From: Rhodococcus antarcticus
GTDB lineage: Bacteria > Actinomycetota > Actinomycetes > Mycobacteriales > Mycobacteriaceae
Direction: 5' to 3'
Assembly: GCF_026153295.1 (NCBI RefSeq)
Contig: NZ_CP110615.1
Span: 682,001 to 746,000, forward strand
DNA: 64,000 nucleotides
Below, piece after piece: positions 49,733 through 56,362 of the stretch. Each line of letters opens with the position of its first letter. Position 1 is the stretch's first letter. Both the position numbers and the translations under genes were made by a program. Below the pieces are notes generated by a model. The model was not told where the DNA came from and searched no databases. It was given only the letters and a program-made list of their open reading frames with translations.

Positions 49733-50103
49733 GCGCCGGCACCGGCAGCCCGGCGCACAGCGACACGGGCACCGGCAGCCCGGCGCACAGCGACCCCTCC
49801 GAGAGCGTGCTCGACTGCTCCGCGGTGATCGCCGACGTCTGGGTGTTCCTCGACCACGAGTGCGACCCCGCCAGCCGGGCCCGCCTGCAGCAGCACCTCG
49901 ACGACTGCGGTCCGTGCCTCACGCAGTTCGGGATCGAGGAGCAGGTCAAGAGCCTGCTCGGGCGCAAGTGCGGTGGCGAGCAGGCCCCGACCGGGTTGCG
50001 CAGCCGCCTCAGCGAGCGCATCCGCGCCACGGTCTGCGAGCAGGTCGACGGTGCGGCCCCGGGCGAGGAGATCCAGGTCGACGGCGGTCGAGTCCAGATC
50101 TGA
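49729..50103 (+). CDS. rshA: Zinc-binding redox anti-sigma factor (RshA/RsrA)
   Basis: 124 residues. The ZAS motif is HLDDCGPC (H-x3-C-x2-C), with a further conserved Cys in DHECDPASR; these bind zinc and form a disulfide on oxidation, releasing the sigma factor. The protein begins with a decapeptide repeated twice, [10 protein letters not shown] then [10 protein letters not shown], encoded by a 30-bp direct repeat absent from homologues I know. Overlaps sigH by 4 bp. Ends just before a 50-bp perfect palindrome. Confidence 0.93.
   Translation: MSAGTGSPAHSDTGTGSPAHSDPSESVLDCSAVIADVWVFLDHECDPASRARLQQHLDDCGPCLTQFGIEEQVKSLLGRKCGGEQAPTGLRSRLSERIRATVCEQVDGAAPGEEIQVDGGRVQI
49738..49794 (+). repeat. 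30-bp direct repeat at the 5' end of rshA
   Basis: A 30-bp unit starting GGCACCGGCAGCCCGGCGCA at 49738-49767 is followed by a 27-bp identical copy at 49768-49794. Ten codons per unit, in frame, starting three codons after the rshA GTG. Confidence 0.92.
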
Positions 50104-50109
50104 CCCGCG

Positions 50110-50159
50110 CAAGACCACGACGACCCCGGACCAGCTGGTCCGGGGTCGTCGTGGTCTTG
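50110..50159. terminator. Bidirectional terminator, 50-bp perfect palindrome
   Basis: Arms of 25 bp (50110-50134 and 50135-50159) are exact reverse complements with no unpaired loop bases in sequence. It fills the gap between the convergent rshA and bL37 stop codons. Confidence 0.85.
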
Positions 50160-50166
50160 GCGAGCG

Positions 50167-50241
50167 TCAGGCGTTCGGACGCTTGCCGTGGTTCGCCTTG
50201 TTCTTCTTGCGGGCGCGCTTCTTGTTGCCGTTCTTGGCCAT
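50167..50241 (-). CDS. 50S ribosomal protein bL37
   Basis: 24 residues, MAKNGNKKRARKKNKANHGK followed by RPNA, nearly the same as the small basic large-subunit protein bL37 found in mycobacterial ribosomes (pattern MAKRGRKKRDRKxxKANHGK, recalled). It binds near the peptidyl transferase region of 23S rRNA. ATG 50241 is preceded by GAGGAG and a 5-nt spacer. Too short for ordinary gene callers. It converges with rshA, as in other actinobacteria. Confidence 0.9.
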   Translation of the reverse strand: MAKNGNKKRARKKNKANHGKRPNA

Positions 50242-50365
50242 GGTGTCTCCTCGGGTGGGTCGCTGGGAGGGCGATCTCCGTGCAAGTGTCCCACGCGCGC
50301 CGTCGGCCCCTGCACGCCACCGTCGGCGGTAGGTTGGAGCCTCGACGAGAGCGAGGTGGTCAGCG

Positions 50366-50581
50366 ATGGCGGAGGACGTGCGGGCAGAGCTGCCGGCCAA
50401 GGTGTGGCGGGTGTCCGTGGCGGTTGGTGACGCGGTCGCGGAGGGCGACACGGTGGTCATCCTCGAGTCGATGAAGATGGAGATCCCGGTGCTGGCCGAG
50501 TCGGCCGGCACCGTGGACTCGGTGGCGGTGGCCGAGGGCGACGACGTCCAGCCCGGTGCGCTCCTCGTGGTCCTGTCCTGA
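50366..50581 (+). CDS. Biotinyl/lipoyl attachment domain protein (TB7.3-like)
   Basis: 71 residues forming one biotinyl domain: ELPAKVWRVSVAVGDAVAEG, the modified Lys in LESMKMEIPV, then GTVDSVAVAEGDDVQPGALL. It corresponds to Rv3221c (TB7.3), a free biotinylated protein not fused to a carboxylase. ATG with GAGGTGG 6-7 nt upstream; TAGGTT at 50330-50335 may be its -10. The partner carboxylase is not in the window. Confidence 0.9.
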   Translation: MAEDVRAELPAKVWRVSVAVGDAVAEGDTVVILESMKMEIPVLAESAGTVDSVAVAEGDDVQPGALLVVLS

Positions 50582-50609
50582 CCCCGGGAGCCGTGCAGCG
50601 GGGCGTGTC

Positions 50610-52100
50610 GTGTCCACGCTGAGCGAGCTGCTCGCCGAGCACACGCGCCTGTCCGGGGACTCGGCGGACCACCTGCAGCGCGTCGTCAGCGAGTGGCAGC
50701 TCCTCGCGGACCTCTCCTTCGCCGACTTCCTGCTCTGGGTGCCGGTGCAGGACGACGACGGTGGCCCCGCCCTGCTGTGCGTCGCCCAGGCCCGCCCCAC
50801 CACGGCCAACACCGCGCACACCGAGGACGCCGTCGGCACGGTGGCGGCCGAGGAGGAGCACCCGCAGCTGGTCCGGTCGATGGTCACCGGTCGGATCTGC
50901 CGGGAGGTGGACCCGCTGTGGCACGCAGGCACCCCCCTGCGTCGCGAGGCCGTGCCCGTGCGCTGCGGGGGCGAGGTCGTCGCGGTGCTCGGGCGCGACA
51001 CGAACATCGCCCAGCTCCGGGTGCCGAGCGCTCTGGAGACGGCCTACCTGGGCTGCGCGGGTGACCTGTGCCAGATGATCGCCGACGGGTCGTTCCCCCC
51101 GGCGGAGAGCACCTCCGACATCCACACCAGCCCCCGGGCCGGTGACGGCTTCATCCGCCTCGAGCCGGGCGGCTCGGTGCTCTACGCCAGCCCGAACGCG
51201 ATCTCGGCCTACCACCGGATGGGGCTGCCGACCGACCTGGTGGGCACCGACCTCGCCCACGTCACGCGGAAGCTCGTCACGGACCCCTTCGACGCCTCCG
51301 AGGTGGTCCAGCGCATCCGTTCCGCGCTCGACGGGCAGCCGAGCCTGCGGTTCGAGGCCGACGCGCGGGGCGCCACCGTGCTCGTCCGGGCCCTGCCGCT
51401 GACCCCGAAGGGCGTGCCCGACGGGGCGTTGGTGCTGGTCCGCGACGTGACGGAGGTCAAGCGCCGGGACCGGGCCCTGCTCAGCAAGGACGCCACCATC
51501 CGGGAGATCCACCACCGGGTGAAGAACAACCTGCAGACAGTGGCGGCGCTGCTCCGGCTGCAGGCCAGGCGCACCACCAACGAGGAGGCCCGCTCGGCGC
51601 TGGCGGAGTCGGTGCGCCGGGTGTCGTCCATCGCGCTCGTGCACGACACGCTCTCGATGTCGGTGGACGAGAAGGTGGACCTCGACGACGTGGTGGACCG
51701 GCTCGTGCCGATGATGACCGACGTCGCCACGCTGAACAGCCAGGTGACGGTCCGCCGGGAGGGTCGGCTCGGGGTCATGGCGGCCGAGCTGGCCACGCCG
51801 CTGGTCATGGTGCTCACCGAGCTCGTCCAGAACGCCTTGGAGCACGGGTTCGCCCCCGGCGGCACCGGCTCGGTGGTGATCCGGGCCCAGCGGTCGGCCC
51901 GGGCGCTCGACGTGGTGGTGCACGACGACGGGCGTGGGTTGCCTGCGGACTTCACCCTGGACCGGGTGGACCGCCTCGGCCTGCAGATCGTGCGGACTCT
52001 GGTGGACGCGGAGCTGCGTGGGACCCTGGAGATGCGGGCGGCCGAGGGCGGAGGCACCGATGCGGTGCTCGGGCTGCCGCTGGGGCGCCGCTCGCGCTGA
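50610..52100 (+). CDS. pdtaS: Sensor histidine kinase PdtaS-like
   Basis: 496 residues, cytosolic. N-terminal GAF-like domain (~20-155), PAS-like domain (~175-285: FIRLEPGGSVLYASPNAISA), then a HisKA_2/HWE-type kinase with REIHHRVKNNLQTVAALLRL (phospho-His in IHHRVKNN) and HATPase ELVQNALEHGFAPGG, VVHDDGRGLP, LGLQIVRTLV. By position and motifs it is PdtaS (Rv3220c), which signals to the RNA-binding antiterminator PdtaR; PdtaR is not in this window. GTG start with GGGGCG nearby; Shine-Dalgarno is weak. It lies 28 bp after the biotinyl gene. Confidence 0.92.
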   Translation: MSTLSELLAEHTRLSGDSADHLQRVVSEWQLLADLSFADFLLWVPVQDDDGGPALLCVAQARPTTANTAHTEDAVGTVAAEEEHPQLVRSMVTGRICREVDPLWHAGTPLRREAVPVRCGGEVVAVLGRDTNIAQLRVPSALETAYLGCAGDLCQMIADGSFPPAESTSDIHTSPRAGDGFIRLEPGGSVLYASPNAISAYHRMGLPTDLVGTDLAHVTRKLVTDPFDASEVVQRIRSALDGQPSLRFEADARGATVLVRALPLTPKGVPDGALVLVRDVTEVKRRDRALLSKDATIREIHHRVKNNLQTVAALLRLQARRTTNEEARSALAESVRRVSSIALVHDTLSMSVDEKVDLDDVVDRLVPMMTDVATLNSQVTVRREGRLGVMAAELATPLVMVLTELVQNALEHGFAPGGTGSVVIRAQRSARALDVVVHDDGRGLPADFTLDRVDRLGLQIVRTLVDAELRGTLEMRAAEGGGTDAVLGLPLGRRSR

Positions 52101-52119
52101 CCGCGCCGCTCGCCACGCA

Positions 52120-52157
52120 CAGGAGGGCCCGTCACCTCGCGGTGACGGGCCCTCCTG
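52120..52157. terminator. Bidirectional terminator
   Basis: Perfect 17-bp stem (52120-52136 with 52141-52157) with a 4-nt TCGC loop, between convergent pdtaS and whiB1. Confidence 0.85.
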
Positions 52158-52172
52158 CGGGGTGCGTGTGGT

Positions 52173-52427
52173 TCAGGCTCCGGCGCGGGCCCGGGTCCGC
52201 GCGTTGCGGCGCTTCAGCGCGCGCCGCTCGTCCTCGCTCATGCCGCCCCACACACCGGCGTCCTGTCCGGACTCCAGTGCCCAGCCCAGGCAGTCGGTCA
52301 TGACGGGGCAGCGGCGGCAGACGACCTTGGCGTCCGCGATCTGGGCGATCGCGGGCCCGCTGTTCCCCACGGGGAAGAACAGCTCGGGGTCCTCGTCGCG
52401 GCAGATCGCCTCGTGGCGCCAGTCCAT
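52173..52427 (-). CDS. whiB1: WhiB1-type iron-sulfur transcription factor
   Basis: 84 residues, same length as M. tuberculosis WhiB1 and nearly identical in pattern: MDWRHEAICRDEDPELFFPV at the start. Cluster cysteines are 9, 37, 40 and 46 (VVCRRCPVMTDC), then AGVWGG and the basic tail SEDERRALKRRNARTRAR. WhiB1 is an essential NO-sensitive [4Fe-4S] protein that binds SigA region 4. ATG 52427 has GAGGAG upstream. The 231-bp upstream region carries a Crp-like palindrome. Confidence 0.96.
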   Translation of the reverse strand: MDWRHEAICRDEDPELFFPVGNSGPAIAQIADAKVVCRRCPVMTDCLGWALESGQDAGVWGGMSEDERRALKRRNARTRARAGA

Positions 52428-52559
52428 CGTCTGCTCCTCAGCTTGGTGCGGTGCTCGCACCGTGTAGTCCGTGCACCGTGTCGCCGGGTGCACGTGATCG
52501 GGGGTTGGGTGCTGGTGGTGTTCCAACGTTGTTCGCGCGCATGTTTCCGCGCTGTTGCT

Positions 52560-52575
52560 TGTGAATGCTTTCACG
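52560..52575. promoter_or_regulatory. Crp-like binding site upstream of whiB1
   Basis: TGTGA (52560-52564), six bases, TCACG (52571-52575): 9 of 10 matches to the Crp consensus TGTGA-N6-TCACA, 133 bp upstream of the whiB1 ATG. Crp (Rv3676) control of whiB1 is known in M. tuberculosis. Confidence 0.6.
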
Positions 52576-52658
52576 ATCCAGGGCGATGTCAAGAGATCGC
52601 GCCCGGGTGGGTGGCCCATCTCACCCGGGCGGTGGACGACCGTGGCGCCGGTACCGGT

Positions 52659-53615
52659 TCAGCGCCGGTTCAGCGCGGGCGGGACGAGCACGCCGAGGGC
52701 GAGCGGCACGCGGTAGAAGTGCACCTCCGAGCGCAGCCCCAGGTACTCCCCGTCCAGCTGCAGGCCGGTCGGCTCGGCGCAGTGCACCCGCACCTCGGCG
52801 ACGTCGTCCATCCGCAGCAGCCTGCGGGCCCGCGGGGGGGAGTCCCGGCCGAGCATCTGCGGCACCACCCGGCCGATGGTGAGCGGTCCCAGGCTCGTGA
52901 CGCCGAACAGGCCGAGGCCGGCGTCCGGCGTGGTCGTCGGGTTGGTGTGCACCTCACGGTCGCCGAAGTACGTCCACGGGTCGGAGCCGCTGAGGAAGGC
53001 CATGTGCACCCCTGTCACCGGGGCGTGGCCAGGCACCTCCACGGTGAGGCGGGCGGGGTGGCGGGCCGAGCGGAGGAAGTGCCGGACGGCCGCTCGGAAG
53101 TACCGGCCCGGGGTGGCCTCCTTCCCCTTCGACCGGCGCTGCTCCACGGCGTGCACCACGTCGGCGTCCCAGCCCAGGCCGGCGTTGAACAGGAACCACC
53201 GCTCGTCGGCGCCGCCGAGGCCCACCTTCCGCACGCTGTGCGCGGCGATCGCCTCGAGCAGCTGCTGGGTCGCCTCCAGCGGGTCGGGCGAGAGGCCGAG
53301 CGACCGGGCGAAGACGTTGGCCGACCCCCCGGGCACCACGGCGATCGCGGGGGTGTCCTCGGCAGGCACGGTGCCGGGAGCAGCCTCCCCGAGCAGACCG
53401 TTGACCACCTCGTTGACGGTGCCGTCGCCCCCGTGCACGACGACGAGCGCGACCCCGTCGCCCGCAGCGGACCGCGCGAGCTCAGCGGCGTGCCCGCGGT
53501 GGTCGGTGTGCACCACCCGCAGGTCCAGCTGGTTTCCCAGCGCCGCCGCGATGACGTCGCGCGCGGCCCCGGTGGTCGAGGTCGCGTTGGGGTTGACGAC
53601 CAGCAGTGCGCGCAC
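52659..53615 (-). CDS. Diacylglycerol kinase-family lipid kinase
   Basis: 318 residues. Seen: LLVVNPNATSTTGAARDVI, the ATP-binding GGDGTVNEVVNGL (G-G-D-G), AVVPGGSANVFARSLGLS, FNAGLGWDADVVHAVE and C-terminal QLDGEYLG. This is the DgkB/YegS family, phosphorylating diacylglycerol, sphingosine or related lipids. TAGCGT lies 8 nt before the GTG, without a Shine-Dalgarno. The last codons contain a small duplication (TTCAGCGC twice) at ~52655-52676. Confidence 0.88.
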   Translation of the reverse strand: MRALLVVNPNATSTTGAARDVIAAALGNQLDLRVVHTDHRGHAAELARSAAGDGVALVVVHGGDGTVNEVVNGLLGEAAPGTVPAEDTPAIAVVPGGSANVFARSLGLSPDPLEATQQLLEAIAAHSVRKVGLGGADERWFLFNAGLGWDADVVHAVEQRRSKGKEATPGRYFRAAVRHFLRSARHPARLTVEVPGHAPVTGVHMAFLSGSDPWTYFGDREVHTNPTTTPDAGLGLFGVTSLGPLTIGRVVPQMLGRDSPPRARRLLRMDDVAEVRVHCAEPTGLQLDGEYLGLRSEVHFYRVPLALGVLVPPALNRR

Positions 53616-53650
53616 GGGTGCACACGCTACGGGTGACCTACCCTCGGTCC

Positions 53651-54163
53651 GTGCCCGACGCCCCGCCCGCCCCGCTCCCCGGACCGCTGCCCACCCCGCC
53701 GACCAGCATCCGCGCCGGCGGTGCCCTCACCGCGCTCGAGGGTCTGGTGTCGCTGGTCCTGGCCGTCGTGCTGGTCGCCAGGGAGCTCTCGGGCAGCGGC
53801 GACGGACTGGTCAGCGGCTACGGCATCGCGGTCTGGTTCGCCGCGATCGGAGCCGGGGTGCTCGCCGCCGGGGTGGCGCTGGTCCGGGGGCGCCGTGGCG
53901 GACGGGCTCCGGCCACGATCGTGCAGGTGGTGCTGCTGCCCGTGGTGTGGTCGCTGCTGACCGACTCGGGCCAGCCGCTGCTCGGCGGCGTGCTCGGGGT
54001 GGTCGTGGTGGCCGTGCTCGTGCTGCTGTTCGTGCCGAGCTCGCTCGCGTGGACCAGCGACCGGTTCGCCGAGGAGCACCCGCCGGTGCCGGACGCGCCC
54101 ACGCCGCCGGTCAGCCCTCGCGAACCGCGCCCCGGGCGAGCTGACCGAGGGCCGCGCCGCTGA
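53651..54163 (+). CDS. Integral membrane protein of unknown function
   Basis: 170 residues with four predicted membrane helices: ~25-44 (LTALEGLVSLVLAVVLVA), ~55-80 (SGYGIAVWFAAIGAGVLAAG), ~90-105 and ~110-132 (LLGGVLGVVVVAVLVLLFV), flanked by Pro-rich tails. Probably the counterpart of Rv3217c by position. Clear leaderless configuration: TACCCT (53639-53644), 6 nt, GTG. Its last 53 bp overlap the 3' end of the convergent acetyltransferase gene. Confidence 0.78.
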   Translation: MPDAPPAPLPGPLPTPPTSIRAGGALTALEGLVSLVLAVVLVARELSGSGDGLVSGYGIAVWFAAIGAGVLAAGVALVRGRRGGRAPATIVQVVLLPVVWSLLTDSGQPLLGGVLGVVVVAVLVLLFVPSSLAWTSDRFAEEHPPVPDAPTPPVSPREPRPGRADRGPRR

Positions 54164-54599
54164 GCCGCATGGTCGTCCACTCGTCCATCGGCTCCGCGCC
54201 CAGCGAGCGGTAGAAGCCGATGGACGGCGTGTTCCAGTTCAGCACCCACCACTGCAGCCGGGTGTAGCCGCGCTCGTCGCACACGCCGGCCAGCGCCGCC
54301 AGCAGCGCCCGCCCGTGGCCGCCGCCGCGGTGCTCGGGGCGCACGTAGAGGTCCTCCAGGTACACACCGTGCACGCCGTCCCAGGTGGAGTAGTTGAGGA
54401 ACCACAGCGCGAGGCCGACCACGGTGCCGTCCTCGGCCTGCGCGACGTGCCCGAACAGGGCCGGGTGCTCGTCGAACAGCGCGGCGTGCAGCTGGTCGCC
54501 GGTGAGGTGGCACTGGTCGGCAGCCTTCTCGTACTCCGCGAGGTCGTGGACCATCCCGACCACCGCCTCGACGTCGGCGGGGGTGACGCGGCGGATCAC
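54111..54599 (-). CDS. GNAT-family N-acetyltransferase
   Basis: 162 residues: IRRVTPADVEAVVGMVHDLA, GLALWFLNYSTWDGVHGVYL, EDLYVRPEHRGGGHGRALLA (acetyl-CoA loop R-x-x-G-x-G/H) and RLQWWVLNWNTPSIGFYRSLGA. This is the SSAT/diamine-acetyltransferase-like branch, so polyamines or other small amines are possible substrates. Synteny with Rv3216. GTG start; the first four bases overlap the stop of the histidine phosphatase upstream, so the two are coupled. It overlaps the convergent membrane-protein gene by 53 bp. Confidence 0.87.
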   Translation of the reverse strand: MIRRVTPADVEAVVGMVHDLAEYEKAADQCHLTGDQLHAALFDEHPALFGHVAQAEDGTVVGLALWFLNYSTWDGVHGVYLEDLYVRPEHRGGGHGRALLAALAGVCDERGYTRLQWWVLNWNTPSIGFYRSLGAEPMDEWTTMRLSGAALGQLARGAVREG

Positions 54600-55222
54600 G
54601 GCGTCTCCCGAGCACCGACGACGTCCACGGCCGTGACGTTCATGCTGGCGATCTGCCGGCGGCCGTGCTCGTGGCCCAGCACCGAGAGCCCGGCCGGGGA
54701 CATGTTGAAGTGGATCCCGGCGGTCACCGGCAGCCCCACCCAGCGGGCGAGCAGCGCACGGGAGAAGTGGCCGTGGCCCACGAGCACCACGTCCCGGCCC
54801 GCCCCGGTGGCGCGGGCCAGCACCTCGTCGGCGCGCTGCTGCACCGAGGCCGCGCCCTCCCCACCCGGGCAGGGGTGCGTCCACACCGTCCAGCCCGGCA
54901 CGGTCCGGCGGATCTCCTCGGTGGTCAGGCCCTCGTACTCGCCGTAGTCCCACTCGACGAGCAGCCCCGTGGTCTCCGGTGCCCCCAGCCCGGCCAGGCG
55001 CGCCGTGTCCTGCGCGCGGACACGCGGGCTCGCCAGCACCAGGGGCTCCACCAGGCCGACGCGCTCGAGCACCGCACCGACGTCGTGCGCCTGCTCCCGG
55101 CCGGTCTCGGTCAGCGGCACGTCGGTGGCGCCGGTGTGCTGCCCCGACAACGACCACGCCGTCTCCCCGTGGCGCAGCAGCACCACTCGGTGCTCGTCGG
55201 GCGGGGCGTGCTCACCACTCAT
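54596..55222 (-). CDS. Histidine phosphatase family protein (Rv3214/Gpm2-like)
   Basis: 208 residues. Acid-phosphatase branch of the phosphoglycerate-mutase superfamily: VVLLRHGETAWSLSGQHTGA (phospho-His in R-H-G-E), PLTETGREQA, VLASPRVRAQDTARLAGL, EWDYGEYEGLTTEEI (acid) and VVLVGHGHFSRALLARWVG (second His). M. tuberculosis Rv3214 (Gpm2/EntD region) is an acid phosphatase rather than a mutase, so the same is inferred here. ATG 55222 preferred (AGGA 8 nt upstream); ATG 55231 is possible. Confidence 0.87.
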   Translation of the reverse strand: MSGEHAPPDEHRVVLLRHGETAWSLSGQHTGATDVPLTETGREQAHDVGAVLERVGLVEPLVLASPRVRAQDTARLAGLGAPETTGLLVEWDYGEYEGLTTEEIRRTVPGWTVWTHPCPGGEGAASVQQRADEVLARATGAGRDVVLVGHGHFSRALLARWVGLPVTAGIHFNMSPAGLSVLGHEHGRRQIASMNVTAVDVVGARETP

Positions 55223-55322
55223 GGGCGACATCCTGCCGCACGGCCGGCCGAGCCGGGACTGGACGCACGACGGCCGCCCCGCGCAGTGCGGGACGGCCGT
55301 CGGGGTGGAGCAGCGGGTCAGC

Positions 55323-55739
55323 TCACGCAGCCTGCTTGGTCTCCCAGAAGATGCGGTCGATCTCCGCGATCTGGTCGAGCAGGGCCTGGCCGGTGGCCGG
55401 GTCGTTGGAGGACTTGGTGCCGCCCGCACCGCCGCCGGCTGCCTTGGTCGCCTTGTTGAACAGCTCGTGCAGCTCCGGGTACTTCTCGAAGTGCGGGGGC
55501 TTGAAGTAGTCGGTCCACAGCACCCACAGGTGGTGCTTGACCAGCTCGGAGCGCTGCTCCTTGATCTCGATCGCCCGGGACCGGAAGTCCGGGTCCTCGT
55601 TGCCCTGGTACTTCTCCTGGATGGCCTTGACGGACTCGGCCTCGATGCGGGCCTGGGCGGGGTCGTACACGCCGCAGGGCAGGTCGCAGTGGGCGGTGGC
55701 CTCGAGCGACGGGCGCACGAGACGGGACAGGAACGACAT
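55323..55739 (-). CDS. sodN: Nickel superoxide dismutase
   Basis: 138 residues. A 16-residue leader (MSFLSRLVRPSLEATA) precedes the nickel hook HCDLPCGVYDP: after cleavage His1, Cys2 and Cys6 bind Ni. The rest is the four-helix bundle (ARIEAESVKAIQEKYQ, FKPPHFEKYPELHELFNKAT). It disproportionates superoxide in the cytosol as a hexamer. ATG 55739; divergent from its maturation protease. A Gly-rich insertion (AAGGGAGGTKSS) occurs between helices 3 and 4. Confidence 0.97.
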   Translation of the reverse strand: MSFLSRLVRPSLEATAHCDLPCGVYDPAQARIEAESVKAIQEKYQGNEDPDFRSRAIEIKEQRSELVKHHLWVLWTDYFKPPHFEKYPELHELFNKATKAAGGGAGGTKSSNDPATGQALLDQIAEIDRIFWETKQAA

Positions 55740-55767
55740 CAGTCCTCCTAGACGGTGGGACAGTGGG

Positions 55768-55786
55768 AATCACTGAGGTGATCACT
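55768..55786. promoter_or_regulatory. Palindromic element between sodN and sodX
   Basis: The 8-bp palindrome GTGATCAC (55778-55785) lies in a 103-bp divergent spacer, with ATCACT occurring at 55769-55774 and again at 55781-55786. It does not match the Streptomyces Nur box, but its position suits a shared regulator. Confidence 0.4.
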
Positions 55787-55842
55787 CCGACCACCCCGAC
55801 CCTACTCGGGGCCCCACCCCGGAGCAGAAGGAGATCGACGCC

Positions 55843-56163
55843 GTGCGCGCACCGCTGCTGAGGGTGCTGGTGCGGGGTCCGTCGATGGCCCCGACCCTGT
55901 CCGACGGCGACGTCGTGCTCGCCCGTCCCGGCCGGGCGGCCACCCCGGGGGACGTCGTGCTCGTGCGGTGGGACGCCCGTCCCGACCAGCTCTCCGTCAA
56001 GCGGGTGCACCGGGTGCGTGCGGACCTCGCCCACGTGCTCGGCGACTTCCCGGACGGCTCCACCGACTCCCGGACGCTGGGCCCCGCACGCGTGCATGCC
56101 GTGGTCCTGTGCCGGCTGTGGCCACGTCCCGGTCGCCTGCCCGCGCGCCAGGACCGCCCGTGA
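55843..56163 (+). CDS. sodX: Nickel-type superoxide dismutase maturation protease
   Basis: 106 residues, S26 signal-peptidase-like. Catalytic Ser14 in RGPSMAPTL and Lys53 in QLSVKRVHRV are present; the domain ends with HVLGDFPDGSTDSRTLGPA. No membrane helix is obvious, unlike secretory signal peptidases, consistent with cleavage of the cytosolic SodN leader. GTG with GGAG upstream. Confidence 0.93.
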   Translation: MRAPLLRVLVRGPSMAPTLSDGDVVLARPGRAATPGDVVLVRWDARPDQLSVKRVHRVRADLAHVLGDFPDGSTDSRTLGPARVHAVVLCRLWPRPGRLPARQDRP

Positions 56164-56223
56164 CCTGCGCCGCTGTCCCCGACGCGCGCGCGCCGGCTGT
56201 GCGAGACTGAGGGCACTACCGCA

Positions 56224-56279
56224 GGGCCGACCGCCCCGCGACGTGCACACGCAGGCAGCGCCGGGGCCGACCGCCCCGC
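56224..56279 (+). repeat. 16-bp direct repeat in the malic enzyme leader
   Basis: GGGCCGACCGCCCCGC occurs at 56224-56239 and 56264-56279 (40-bp period) in the 199-bp spacer before the malic enzyme gene. The spacer has no gene and no riboswitch I can recognise. Confidence 0.6.
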
Positions 56280-56362
56280 CACCGGCCGGGCAGGCCCTCG
56301 CGCACCACTCGTGCGGCCGCTCCCGTGCAGCCCCCACCGCCACGCCCGGAAGGCACCCCAGC

